From Pigmentibacter sp. JX0631 (lineage in GTDB: Bacteria > Bdellovibrionota_B > Oligoflexia > Silvanigrellales > Silvanigrellaceae), in contig NZ_CP123622.1 in the NCBI RefSeq assembly GCF_029873255.1, forward strand, positions 893,501 through 957,500: a stretch of DNA of 64,000 nt, written 5' to 3'. The notes under the pieces were generated by a model. It saw nothing but the letters and a program-made list of their open reading frames with translations, was not told the origin of the DNA and ran no database searches. How positions within the stretch are numbered: the stretch's first letter is position 1; every line of letters starts with the position of its first letter. The position numbers were made by a program, and so were the translations under genes. Shown piece after piece: positions 37,867 through 47,390 of this stretch.

Positions 37867-38943
37867 ATGGATCTCGTTGGCGAAAGAAAACTAAGAGATT
37901 TTTGGTATCCTGTTGCTCCAAGTGATAAGATTTCAGCTACTCCGTTACCTTTTACTTTACTAAATCAAAAAATAGTTCTTTGGCGAAATTCTGAAAATAA
38001 TATTTGTGCAATTCAAGATAAATGTAGTCACAGAGGGGCTGAATTATCAAAAGGAACAGTTTGTAATGGCAATATTGTTTGTCCATACCATTCTTGGGAA
38101 TTTAATTTAGAAGGGCAGTGTGTAAATGTTCCTCAATCAAAACTAGCTCACATACCTAAATCATTTAAGGTTCCAAGCTATCATTGCGCAGAAAAATATG
38201 GCCATGTTTGGGTATGCCTTGGAAATCCAATAATTGATATACCAGATATTCCTGAGACTAATCAAACAGAATATAGAACCTTTCCCTGTTTTTGGGAAAC
38301 ATGGAATACATCTAGTATGCGGGTAGTTGAAAACGAACTAGATATGGCCCACTTTGCTTCTGTCCACAAAGGAACCTTTGGAAATCCTGCCGTTCCTTTA
38401 CCGCTAAGTTATGATTTAAAACAATTAAATGATTTTTCTTTACAACTTATTTCTGAACTTGCCGTCAAAGCACCTCCCCAACAAATGAAAAACACAAGAG
38501 CTTCAGAAGAATTAACAACAAGATTAATGAAAATAACATGGTATATGCCATTTATTATTCGGTTACATATATCATATCCTAGTGGTTTAGAGCACATAAT
38601 AATGAACTGTCCAACACCTATAAATAATGAGCAAATTAAAGTTGTTCAATTTTGCTTCCGGAATGATACTGAAAGTGAAGCTTCGATTGAAGATATTTTA
38701 AAATTTGAGCGTCTTATCTTAAATGAAGACCGATTTATTTTAGAAACGACCCCACCTTTTGTAAATTTAGACCCCCAATTTGAAAATCATATTCCTACAG
38801 ATAGAGCTGGTTTATTAATGCGCAAATTATTTCTTAAATATTTAAATAGTTCTCAAATAGAATTAAATGATAGTGATAATTTGGAATATTTACTCAAACC
38901 AGAGTCAACAAGTAATCAATCCGAAAAACATTCTACCTCATAA
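37867..38943 (+). CDS. Rieske [2Fe-2S] non-haem iron oxygenase, alpha-subunit type
   Basis: This 358-residue protein has an N-terminal Rieske domain with C53-x-H55 and C72-x2-H75 ligands (DKCSHRGAEL and VCPYHSWEF). A catalytic domain follows, with the mononuclear iron motif N156-x2-D159-x2-H162-x4-H167 (ENELDMAHFASVHKG). The layout matches single-component oxygenases such as vanillate demethylase, carnitine-type and pheophorbide oxygenases, which need a separate reductase; none is in the window. The substrate is unknown. GAGG precedes the ATG. It converges with the binding-protein array, ending 10 bases from it without a clear terminator. Confidence 0.85.
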   Translation: MDLVGERKLRDFWYPVAPSDKISATPLPFTLLNQKIVLWRNSENNICAIQDKCSHRGAELSKGTVCNGNIVCPYHSWEFNLEGQCVNVPQSKLAHIPKSFKVPSYHCAEKYGHVWVCLGNPIIDIPDIPETNQTEYRTFPCFWETWNTSSMRVVENELDMAHFASVHKGTFGNPAVPLPLSYDLKQLNDFSLQLISELAVKAPPQQMKNTRASEELTTRLMKITWYMPFIIRLHISYPSGLEHIIMNCPTPINNEQIKVVQFCFRNDTESEASIEDILKFERLILNEDRFILETTPPFVNLDPQFENHIPTDRAGLLMRKLFLKYLNSSQIELNDSDNLEYLLKPESTSNQSEKHSTS

Positions 38944-38953
38944 GAATAGGGAA

Positions 38954-40465
38954 CTATTTTAAAATAATGTTTTCTAAATTAATAATTGTTACTTCATCGC
39001 CAGCATTTGTAAGCTGTTCTATGACTTTAGAATTATAATAAATAATATTTTTTCTTTGTAATAATGGCACCCAATAGGCCATTTCATGTACATATTTATT
39101 TAATTCATTAATTTTTCTGTATTTTTCTTCAAAATTTCCTTCAACTAAAACACTTGAATATAATTCTTCTAATTTTGGATCAAACAAAGGTTTAACAAAT
39201 TCATCTTCCCCATTTTTTGTCAAACGGGAAAACTTAAATAAGACATCATAAGGATCAATTTGAATAGAAGAAACATCAAAAGGAGTGTTTTCAGCTAAAT
39301 GCTTTGGCAAAAATTGACTTGTTACAGGGATATAATCCATTTGAAAACCATAAACTCCTAATTGCTTTTTTATTTCTTCCATGAAATCTTTTTTATAACT
39401 ACGGACAGAATTTCCAGCAGAATAAACTGTAACATTCCACTTCTTTTTTAGTAACTCCTTAGGTACTTTAGCCAGATATTTTTCTGCTAAATTTGGTGAG
39501 TAATTTGAATCTAAATTACTTAATCCCCATTTTGAATTGGGAAGAACTTCGTTAATACTAGAAAAGCCATCAGCATATTTTACAAATTTTTCACTGTCTA
39601 ATGCAGCTTGCACAAATTTTCTAAAATTAAGATTATTCCCAAGTTCATTAACATTAGTAAAGATAAGCCCAAACTGAGAAATGGGCTGACGAGAGGAATA
39701 AACCGAGTATTTTTTTATATCTACATCTGGTGATTTTACCAAATAAATATCATAATTGTTATTTTTAGCATATTTGGTATATAAAAAAACTTCATCAACA
39801 GCGTTTTTTAAATTACTATTTACTTTTTTTAATTTAACTTTTCCATCATTAAAAGCTTCTTCTACTGCATAATTCCCAGCGCCAATTGGAACGGTTTTCC
39901 AATTTTTATATGCAGAATCCAGCTCTTCTATGGGAACTAAAGAAAAAGAAGGATCAGAAATCATGTATAGAAAATTTGGATCTAGGGCTTTAAGTTTTAT
40001 TTTTAAACTTGTTGAAGAAATAATTTTTACCCCTTTCACAAGTCCTGATTTAAATTGAGTGATATTATTTTTTTTAATATCTTCCACTCCAAGAATACTA
40101 TCTAAAGCTCCAATTCCATGCGATTTTTCAGGAGAAAAGTAATGCTTTAATAAGGAAAATTCAAGATCCTCAATTGTAACTTTTCTTTTATTATGAAAAT
40201 ATAAATCACTTTTTAACACTAAAATGTATTCATCAGATTTATAATCATAATAAGCTTCTTTTAATAATTTTGGATATACAATATTACTTTCAACTTGGAT
40301 TAATCTACCTACAACAGCTGATTCCAATAATGTTTTTGCGCTACTAGGAGCGTCGGCTGAATATGGATTTCCTTCACTGGTATTTAACAGAACACTCAAA
40401 GTTTTTTTTGCATAAACATTTTGCATAAAAAAAATATAAAATAAAAAAATTATCCAAACTCGCAT
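38954..40465 (-). CDS. Family-5 periplasmic solute-binding protein, paralogue 1
   Basis: This is the last and most divergent of five tandem paralogues in transcription order. The 503-residue product has a signal peptide (cut after QNVYA) and the peptide-binding-protein layout: YFHNKRKVTIEDLEFSLL early, IGAGNYAVEEAF in the middle, then TNVNELGNNLNFRKFVQAAL and a C-terminal AYWVPLLQRKNIIYYNS. The family (OppA/DppA-like, SBP_bac_5) delivers peptides, nickel or sugars to ABC permeases or sensors. No permease or ATPase gene is adjacent. GAGGATAGA precedes the ATG. Confidence 0.87.
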   Translation of the reverse strand: MRVWIIFLFYIFFMQNVYAKKTLSVLLNTSEGNPYSADAPSSAKTLLESAVVGRLIQVESNIVYPKLLKEAYYDYKSDEYILVLKSDLYFHNKRKVTIEDLEFSLLKHYFSPEKSHGIGALDSILGVEDIKKNNITQFKSGLVKGVKIISSTSLKIKLKALDPNFLYMISDPSFSLVPIEELDSAYKNWKTVPIGAGNYAVEEAFNDGKVKLKKVNSNLKNAVDEVFLYTKYAKNNNYDIYLVKSPDVDIKKYSVYSSRQPISQFGLIFTNVNELGNNLNFRKFVQAALDSEKFVKYADGFSSINEVLPNSKWGLSNLDSNYSPNLAEKYLAKVPKELLKKKWNVTVYSAGNSVRSYKKDFMEEIKKQLGVYGFQMDYIPVTSQFLPKHLAENTPFDVSSIQIDPYDVLFKFSRLTKNGEDEFVKPLFDPKLEELYSSVLVEGNFEEKYRKINELNKYVHEMAYWVPLLQRKNIIYYNSKVIEQLTNAGDEVTIINLENIILK

Positions 40466-40483
40466 TCTATCCTCAAAAATGAA

Positions 40484-42016
40484 CTAATTTTTAACTAAGA
40501 CAACTTCATCAACTTTTAAAAACAATAAGTCAGTTACATTTTCGCTTGATTTTTCTACAGTTTTAGGATTATAATGAATCCCTTTGCCGCTTTCTAATAA
40601 TGGCATCCAATATACCTTTTCATGAATATAGTCATTTAATTTATTTACCATTAAAAATTTTTCTTCTCTTGTATTTGCTTTTACCGCATTTTCATAAAGA
40701 CTTTCAAGAACAGGGTCGTATAATGGTCTAGGATAGATATCCGGAGAACTTTGTAAGAGTCTTGCAAATCTATATAAATATTCATGCGGTTCAACTCTAT
40801 AAAAACCAAAATCAAACGCTGCTTTTTCTGCGAGTTCTTTTGGAACATACTGCTGATCAAATGTCACAAATTTAATTTTAAAGCCATAGCTTGCTAACAC
40901 TTTTTTTATTTCTACCAATATTTTTGCTTTTTCAGGAGGAATTTCACCATTACCTGAATAAACTGTCCCAATCCATTCTTTCTTACGCAAATTTTTTGGA
41001 ATTTTATTAAAATAATATTTTACTAAATTAGGATTATGATCGAGTTTAAAATGTTTTGTTCCCCAGATATTATTTCCTGTTTCTTTAGTATCTGCATTTA
41101 AGTTTACAGATTTATAAACTGTAGAATGCTTTTCTAAATCACTACTATTTATTGCCGCTTGAATAAATTTACGAAAGTTAATATTATTTCCTAATTCATT
41201 TGCATTCATAAATGTTAGACCTATTTGCAGAACAGGATCTTTAGTATAAAAAGATTTAAAATTAGGGTGTACATTTGCAATACTGATATCATATTCTATT
41301 TCTTTAGTTAGAACAGTATAAATATTAACTTCATCGATTGAATTTATTAATGAAGAGTCAAACTTTTTTAATTGCATACTGCCATTCTTAAATCCAGGAT
41401 CAACAACTTTATATGGGCCCGCTCCAACAGGATATTTTTTCCAATCAATTAAATTATTAGCTAACTCTTCCATTGGCACTAAAGATAAATTCCAATCAGT
41501 TAATTTATATAGAAAATCGGGATCTGGAGTGCTAAATTTTATTTTTAATTTATTAGGAAATTCTTGCTTAATTCCTTCAATAGCACCTCTTTGGTAATTT
41601 TTTAACTTTAAATCTGAAATTCTATTGATTCCTACTATATTGCCTAAATAGCCATCATTTGCTTCATTTTCATTTACAGCAACATAATAATAGCGAAGTA
41701 ATGAAAATTCTAAATCATCTAGTGTGGCTTTCCTGTTGTTATGAAAGTAAGTATTTTCCTTCATTTCTAAAATATATTCATTATTTTTATAATCAAAATA
41801 ACCCGCTTGCAATATTTTAGGCTGAATTTCACCATTTTTTAATTCTAGTAATGATCCTAAAACTTGAGTATAAACAGTTTCTTTCGCTTCATTGGGCGCA
41901 TGAAATTCATAGGGTAAATAATTACAATTGTAAATCATAATATTGATAGAATTTTTTGCAAAAATAGCACTTGAAAAAATAATGCTTATAATTAGCATAA
42001 ATACTTTAATTAACAT
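40484..42016 (-). CDS. Family-5 periplasmic solute-binding protein, paralogue 2
   Basis: This 510-residue binding protein starts at ATG 42016 behind AGGAGG and has a signal peptide ending SSAIFA. The family blocks are NTYFHNNRKATLDDLEFSLL, PVGAGPYKVVDPGFKNGSMQ, TFMNANELGNNINFRKFIQA and KVYWMPLLESGKGIHYNPKT. A GTG at 42064 overlapping the previous stop is in frame, but it would bury the signal peptide. It lies 18 bases upstream of paralogue 1, so the two are probably co-transcribed. Confidence 0.87.
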   Translation of the reverse strand: MLIKVFMLIISIIFSSAIFAKNSINIMIYNCNYLPYEFHAPNEAKETVYTQVLGSLLELKNGEIQPKILQAGYFDYKNNEYILEMKENTYFHNNRKATLDDLEFSLLRYYYVAVNENEANDGYLGNIVGINRISDLKLKNYQRGAIEGIKQEFPNKLKIKFSTPDPDFLYKLTDWNLSLVPMEELANNLIDWKKYPVGAGPYKVVDPGFKNGSMQLKKFDSSLINSIDEVNIYTVLTKEIEYDISIANVHPNFKSFYTKDPVLQIGLTFMNANELGNNINFRKFIQAAINSSDLEKHSTVYKSVNLNADTKETGNNIWGTKHFKLDHNPNLVKYYFNKIPKNLRKKEWIGTVYSGNGEIPPEKAKILVEIKKVLASYGFKIKFVTFDQQYVPKELAEKAAFDFGFYRVEPHEYLYRFARLLQSSPDIYPRPLYDPVLESLYENAVKANTREEKFLMVNKLNDYIHEKVYWMPLLESGKGIHYNPKTVEKSSENVTDLLFLKVDEVVLVKN

Positions 42017-42060
42017 ACAAGTTCCTCCTGTAACTTTGCTGTACAATGCATAATAATATT

Positions 42061-43578
42061 TCACTTAACAAAGACTATTTCATCAACTTTTAAAGATAGT
42101 AATTCATTTTCATTTTCACTTAATTTTTTTATAGTTTTAGGATTATAGTTGATATTATTACCTCGTTCTAGTAAAGGTATCCTATATGCTTTTTCATGAA
42201 TATAATTACTTAATTTATTTACTAATAAATATTTTTCCTCTCTACTTTTAGCTTTTGTGGCATTATCATATAATTTTTCAAGCACAGGATCATACAAAGG
42301 CTTGGGATAAATATCAGGATAATTATGCATAAGACGTGAATATTTTGATAAATACTCATCTGGAAAAACCATATAATAATCCATATCAAAGGCTGCTTTT
42401 TCTGCTAATTCTTTTGGAAGAAATTGTTGATTGAATATAGCGAATTTCATTTTAAAACCATAGTTAGTTAGAATTTTTTTTATTTCAGAATAATAAGGTA
42501 CTTTATCCTTCGGAATTTCATTAGTTCCTGAAAACACAGTCACTAACCATTCTTTGTTTCGTAAATGTTTGGGTATTTTTTCATAATATTGTTTCGCTAA
42601 TTTGGGATTATAAAATGATGAGTAATGTTTTGTTCCCCATATTTCATTCCCATTATTTCCCTGCTTAGTATCAAGATATACTGAGTTAAATGTATTTGAA
42701 ATTTTTTCTAATTCTCTACTACTTATCGCTGACTGCACAAATTTTCTAAAATTTATATTATTCCCAAGTTCATTGGCATTGATAAAATTTATTGCAAGTT
42801 GAAAAAATGGAGTTTCAGTGTAAAATTCTTTAAAACCCGGATAAACTCCATTTATACTAATATCAAATTCTACATTTTTGACCAACTTCGTATGTATGTT
42901 TACTTCATCAACCTCTGTTTGAAACGTTTCTTCGAATTTCTTTAACTGTAGTATACCATTTTGAAATCCAGGTGGATTAACTTTAAAAGGACCAGCACCG
43001 ATAGGGTAAGTTTTCCAATTCATAAAATTGTCTTGCAACTCCTCAATAGCTACTAATGAATAATTCCAATGTAAAAACTTATAGAGAAAATCGGGATCTG
43101 GATCTGCTAATTTTATTCTTAATTTATTTGGCAATTCTTGTTTTATACCATCAATAACACCCCTTTGATATTTTTTTAATTTTAATTCAGAAATTTTATT
43201 AATTCCTAAAATATTTTTAAGTTCAGTTCCTTTATTTAATAAAGCATAGTCATAACGAAGTATCGAAAACTCCAAATCATCTAATGTAGCAAGCCTGCTA
43301 TTGTGGAAATACGTTTTTTCATGCATTTCTAAGACATATTCTTCATTTTGATAGTCATAATAGGCATTTTTGAGTAATTTAGGGTGTAGTACACCATTCT
43401 TTATTTCTAATAAAGAACTTAAAACTTGAACGTAAATAATATCTTTTACATTTGCTGTAGCATCAGATTCATAAGGAATTCTATCACAATCATAAATCAT
43501 AATATTTAAAACATTTTTAGCTATACCATAGCAAGTAAAAAAAATACTCATAGTAAAAATAAGTATTTTAAATTTCAT
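42061..43578 (-). CDS. Family-5 periplasmic solute-binding protein, paralogue 3
   Basis: This 505-residue protein has a signal peptide (MKFKILIFTMSIFFTCYGIA) and is very close to paralogue 4 along its whole length, for example KLLKNAYYDYQNEEYVLEMH versus KLLKNAYYDYQNKEYILEMH. The shared family blocks RLATLDDLEFSILRYDY, YPIGAGPFKVNPPGFQNG and NANELGNNINFRKFVQSAI are intact. GGAGAAT precedes the ATG. The high similarity to its neighbour suggests a recent tandem duplication. Confidence 0.87.
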   Translation of the reverse strand: MKFKILIFTMSIFFTCYGIAKNVLNIMIYDCDRIPYESDATANVKDIIYVQVLSSLLEIKNGVLHPKLLKNAYYDYQNEEYVLEMHEKTYFHNSRLATLDDLEFSILRYDYALLNKGTELKNILGINKISELKLKKYQRGVIDGIKQELPNKLRIKLADPDPDFLYKFLHWNYSLVAIEELQDNFMNWKTYPIGAGPFKVNPPGFQNGILQLKKFEETFQTEVDEVNIHTKLVKNVEFDISINGVYPGFKEFYTETPFFQLAINFINANELGNNINFRKFVQSAISSRELEKISNTFNSVYLDTKQGNNGNEIWGTKHYSSFYNPKLAKQYYEKIPKHLRNKEWLVTVFSGTNEIPKDKVPYYSEIKKILTNYGFKMKFAIFNQQFLPKELAEKAAFDMDYYMVFPDEYLSKYSRLMHNYPDIYPKPLYDPVLEKLYDNATKAKSREEKYLLVNKLSNYIHEKAYRIPLLERGNNINYNPKTIKKLSENENELLSLKVDEIVFVK

Positions 43579-43700
43579 ATAATTCTCCTATATAACATAA
43601 CTAAAAATTTTACATTCGATGAAAAAATTTCCTTTGATACTTCTTATTTTTATCAGTACTAGTTTGAACTTCTATATTCCATTAAATAGATTAAAAAATT

Positions 43701-45218
43701 TCACTTAACAAAAACTATTTCATCAACTTTTAAAAACAATAAATCATCTTCATTTTCACTTAATTTTTTTATGGTTTTTGGGTTAAAATTTATATTATTT
43801 CCACCTTCTAATAAAGGAATCCAATATCCTTTTTCATGGATATAGTTACTTAATTTATTTACTTGTAAGTATTTTTCCTCTCTTGTTTTAGCTTTTGTGG
43901 CATCAGCATAAAAATTTTCAAGTACAGGATCAAACAAAGGTCTGGGATAAATATCTCGACTATCTTTCAGTAAACGAGTATATTTAGTCAAATATTCAAA
44001 AGGTAAATGCCTATATAATCCTACATCAAAAACTGCACTATCTGCTAATTTTTTTGGAATAATTTGTTGACTGAATGTAGCGAATTTAATTTTGAAACCA
44101 TAACTTTCTAGAATTTTTTTAATTTCAGCACAAATATATTTTCTATCACTAGGAATTTCATTAGTCCCAGAAAAAATAGTCACTAACCATTCTTTGTTTA
44201 GCAAATGTTTGGGTATTTTTTCAAAATATTCTTTTGCTAATTCCGGGTTATAAAAAGTTGTGTAATATTTTGTTCCCCAAGTACTAGTTTCATTGTGTAT
44301 TTGATTCATATCTACATATACTGACCTAAAAACCTTTGAAATTTTTTCTAAGTCTTTGCTATTTATTGCAGCCTGCACAAATTTTCTAAAATTTATATTA
44401 TTCCCGAGTTCATTGGCATTGATAAACGTTATCCCAAGTTGATAAGGTTGAATTTTATTGTAAAATTCCTTAAAGCCTTTATGAATATCATTAATACTTA
44501 TGTCGTATTCTACATTTCTAGTAAACTTTGTATATATATTTATTTTATCAACAGGAGTAATTATTGTTTGATCATATTTTTTTAATTGTAGTAAACCATT
44601 TTGAAATCCAGATGGAGTAACTTTAAAAGGACCAGCACCGATTGGATAAGTTTTCCAATCCATGTAATTATCCTGCATTTCTTCAATTGGAACCAAAGAA
44701 GATTTCCATTCAGTAAATTTATACAGAAAATCTGGATCAGGTGTTTCTAATTTTATTTTTAATTTATTTGGAAATTCTTGCTTTATTCCTTCGACGACAC
44801 CCCTTTGAAACTTTTTTAATTTTAATTCAGCAATTTTATTAATTCCCAAAATATTTTCTAGACCCGATCCTTTATTTAAAAAAGCAAAGTAATATTTTAG
44901 AATTGAAAATTCTAAGTCATCTAAAGTAGCAAGCCTACCGTTGTGGAAAAACGTTTTTGTATGCATTTCTAAAATATATTCTTTATTTTGATAGTCATAA
45001 TATGCATTTTTTAATAATTTTGGCTGTAGTACACCATTTTTTACTTCTAATAAAGAGTTTAAAACTTGAAAATAAACAATATCTTTTACATTTGATGGCG
45101 CATCAAATTCATATGGAATTTTGTCACAATTATGTACCATAATATTTAGAACATTTTTCGCTAAAGTATAGTTAGTAAAAAAAATACTTATAGCTATAAT
45201 AAGTATTTTAAATTTCAT
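43701..45218 (-). CDS. Family-5 periplasmic solute-binding protein, paralogue 4
   Basis: This 505-residue near-twin of paralogue 3 has a signal peptide ending TNYTLA and GGAGAAT before the ATG. The ligand-pocket half differs more than the frame: residues around the second lobe (ITFINANELGNNINFRKFVQ) stay constant while the loops change. This is the pattern expected if the paralogues bind different ligands, though that is inference. A 122-base spacer separates it from paralogue 3; I could not identify a promoter in it. Confidence 0.87.
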   Translation of the reverse strand: MKFKILIIAISIFFTNYTLAKNVLNIMVHNCDKIPYEFDAPSNVKDIVYFQVLNSLLEVKNGVLQPKLLKNAYYDYQNKEYILEMHTKTFFHNGRLATLDDLEFSILKYYFAFLNKGSGLENILGINKIAELKLKKFQRGVVEGIKQEFPNKLKIKLETPDPDFLYKFTEWKSSLVPIEEMQDNYMDWKTYPIGAGPFKVTPSGFQNGLLQLKKYDQTIITPVDKINIYTKFTRNVEYDISINDIHKGFKEFYNKIQPYQLGITFINANELGNNINFRKFVQAAINSKDLEKISKVFRSVYVDMNQIHNETSTWGTKYYTTFYNPELAKEYFEKIPKHLLNKEWLVTIFSGTNEIPSDRKYICAEIKKILESYGFKIKFATFSQQIIPKKLADSAVFDVGLYRHLPFEYLTKYTRLLKDSRDIYPRPLFDPVLENFYADATKAKTREEKYLQVNKLSNYIHEKGYWIPLLEGGNNINFNPKTIKKLSENEDDLLFLKVDEIVFVK

Positions 45219-45336
45219 AAAATTCTCCTATATTTTAAAGTAATTTTAATACTCTTTAAAAATAATCTAATCCAAACTAAATAAAGTTTGCATTGGAATC
45301 TTCACTCTATTAATGAAACTTTTAGCCACAAAAATT

Positions 45337-46842
45337 TCAATTTTTTAATACAATATCTTCAAATTTTAAATACAGAAAATCATTATCACTGCTAAGTTTC
45401 TCAATTGTTTTTGGATTGTAATAATATTCCACCTCAGACTCCAATAAAGGAATCCAATAAGCCTTTTCAGTGACATAGTTGTCAAGTTCATTTATATATT
45501 TAAATTTTATATCTCGATTTTCAGCATGTAATGCTTTTTTATACAATTCTTCTAAGGTAGCATCATATTCAGGTTTACTATAAATGTCTTCTGAATTTTT
45601 TGTCAATCTTAAATACTTATATAGATAATCAAAGCTATTTACTTTATAGTAACTTAAGTCAAAAATAGTTTTCACTGCAATATCTTTTGGTAAATTTTGA
45701 GTATTAAATATTTTATACTTTATATTAAATCCGTACTCTTTTAATTGGGATATTAATTCATTTACTATATTTTGCTTTTCTTCAGATAAATTTTTTGCGC
45801 CAGAATATACAGAAATAAACCATTCCTTTTGCATTAATTCAACTGGTATTTTTTCTAAATATCTTTTGATATGCTTCAATTTTTCTTCTTGCTTTACCTC
45901 CTTTTCAAACCAAGACTTATTTACTAAAGATTTTATTTCTTTATGTCTCAAAGCAATGTGTTCTAATTTTTTTTTATCTATTACTAATTGTATTAATTTT
46001 CTAAAATTATAATTTTTACTTAACTCATTCGCATTAACAAAAGTAAGGCTATATTGCCTGAATTGATATTTATTCTTATATATTTTAAATTTTTGCGATA
46101 ACAAATTTTGCTCTAAATCATATTCAACACTAGGAAAATAATTTGTAAAAATATTTATCAACTCTGGAGCATTGAAATTAGAAGGTTTAAAATTAATTAA
46201 CTTTAATACTCCACCTTGATATCCAGGCTCAACTACTTTGTAACTGCCAGTCCCAATTGGGTATCTTTTCCACTCGAAGTAAATATCAGTAAATTCTTCA
46301 ATGGGTACCAATGACAATGTCCAGTTTGCTAAATTAAATAAAAAATCTGGATCAGGGGCAGCAAGCTTAATTCTTAAAATATTTGGTGGCTCCTGTTTTA
46401 TTCCTTCAACAATACCTTTCTTATATTTTTTTAGCCTTAATTCACCAATTTTTTCTATGCCAATAATTGAACCTAAAATACCAGCTCCTCTTTCTTTGCC
46501 AAATGTGTAATACTCTCTTAATAAAGAAAATTCTAAATCATCTAAAGTAGCTAGACGGTTATTATGGAATTTAGTGTTTTTATGCATTTCAAGAACATAT
46601 TCTTGGGTTGCAAAATCAAAATATGCGTTTTTTAAAACTTTCGGTTCTATAGATCCATTTTTTATTTCGACTAAAGTGTCTAATATTTGCGGATATATTA
46701 TATCTTTAACTTTGCTAGAAGCTGAATGGTTATATGGTAAAGTATCACAATTGTATATCCTTATGTTGAATTCTTTTTTTGCATACAAAGAAGTAATATA
46801 AAAATATTGTATAATATAGGATAAATATTTTAACTGTTTAAT
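45337..46842 (-). CDS. Family-5 periplasmic solute-binding protein, paralogue 5, probable ATT start
   Basis: This is the first of the array in transcription order. The mature part begins KKEFNIRIYNCDTLPYNHSA and contains NTKFHNNRLATLDDLEFSLL, YPIGTGSYKVVEPGYQGGVL, TFVNANELSKNYNFRKLIQL and AYWIPLLESEVEYYYNPKT. The only standard in-frame start is a TTG at 46788, three residues before the mature protein, which would leave it without a signal peptide. Continuing upstream in frame gives a good hydrophobic signal (IKQLKYLSYIIQYFYITSL then YA). It is preceded by ATT at 46842-46840 with AAAGGAG nine bases before it. That start makes 501 residues, matching the paralogues at 503-510. Alternatively a lost ATG has crippled the gene. 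Confidence 0.8.
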   Translation of the reverse strand: MKQLKYLSYIIQYFYITSLYAKKEFNIRIYNCDTLPYNHSASSKVKDIIYPQILDTLVEIKNGSIEPKVLKNAYFDFATQEYVLEMHKNTKFHNNRLATLDDLEFSLLREYYTFGKERGAGILGSIIGIEKIGELRLKKYKKGIVEGIKQEPPNILRIKLAAPDPDFLFNLANWTLSLVPIEEFTDIYFEWKRYPIGTGSYKVVEPGYQGGVLKLINFKPSNFNAPELINIFTNYFPSVEYDLEQNLLSQKFKIYKNKYQFRQYSLTFVNANELSKNYNFRKLIQLVIDKKKLEHIALRHKEIKSLVNKSWFEKEVKQEEKLKHIKRYLEKIPVELMQKEWFISVYSGAKNLSEEKQNIVNELISQLKEYGFNIKYKIFNTQNLPKDIAVKTIFDLSYYKVNSFDYLYKYLRLTKNSEDIYSKPEYDATLEELYKKALHAENRDIKFKYINELDNYVTEKAYWIPLLESEVEYYYNPKTIEKLSSDNDFLYLKFEDIVLKN

Positions 46843-47143
46843 AGTAAAATACTCCTTTAGGCTATATATTCAAATTTCTTTGAAAATAGTAAAAAAATTA
46901 CTAAATGTAACTTTTTGTTAATATCAAAAAACAAAATAAATTCAATAAGAATTTATTTATTTTAACATAATGGTTATGGTGATAATTAATTTTTAATAAA
47001 TTAGTAGAAATATTTTAATTAATTTATTATGCTAATTACGGTTACTACAGTTAGCACTTCTGTCTAAAGTAAAACAATATAATATTTTATATATTTTTCT
47101 TAGCAATCTATATAAAATATTTAATTAAATATTAAGGTGATTT
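46843..47143. other. 301-bp AT-rich region upstream of the binding-protein array
   Basis: The interval contains the ribosome-binding site of paralogue 5 (46852-46858) and presumably its promoter on the - strand, plus leader sequence for the small + strand ORF at 47144. A TATAAT box lies at 47078-47083 on the + strand but has no good -35. A short GCTAA/TTAGC inverted repeat lies around 47031-47055. Nothing else could be identified. Confidence 0.5.
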
Positions 47144-47257
47144 ATGAAATACTTTTCTATTATGCTATTATTACTATCAATACCATCATATGCTTGTTTA
47201 AACGACTTTAGCGAATCTCTTGACGGTAGATGTATTTATATGGTGGGGTTTGAATGA
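47144..47257 (+). CDS. Small secreted peptide ORF (37 residues), hypothetical
   Basis: ATG 47144 with AAGGTG upstream opens a 37-codon frame. It has a clear signal peptide, MKYFSIMLLLLSIPSYA, followed by about 20 residues starting at Cys18 with a second Cys at position 30 (CLNDFSESLDGRC and IYMVGFE). It ends at TGA 47255-47257; the same frame then stays open for 19 more codons including another Cys. It could be a genuine small exported peptide, or the 5' remnant of a broken gene. It sits on the opposite strand between the binding-protein array and the hybrid kinase. I do not recognise a family. Confidence 0.4.
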   Translation: MKYFSIMLLLLSIPSYACLNDFSESLDGRCIYMVGFE

Positions 47258-47390
47258 GTTATAAATATAAAACAATCTATGGATTGCAATAATTTATCAA
47301 AAACCCAACCGAAGTAACTTATCTATTCCTTCATCAAACCAACAAATCCAAAAACATAAAATCCAACTCCAACTTTACATATTCAAATAT

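Noticed and set aside
43619..43708. 29-codon + strand ORF with a signal-peptide-like sequence between binding-protein paralogues 3 and 4
   Set aside because: No ribosome-binding site, it overlaps the end of paralogue 4 on the other strand, and hydrophobic short ORFs are expected by chance in T-rich DNA.
47255..47317. In-frame TGA of the small peptide as a selenocysteine codon
   Set aside because: No visible SECIS-like hairpin immediately after it and no selenoprotein family match; an ordinary stop is far more likely.
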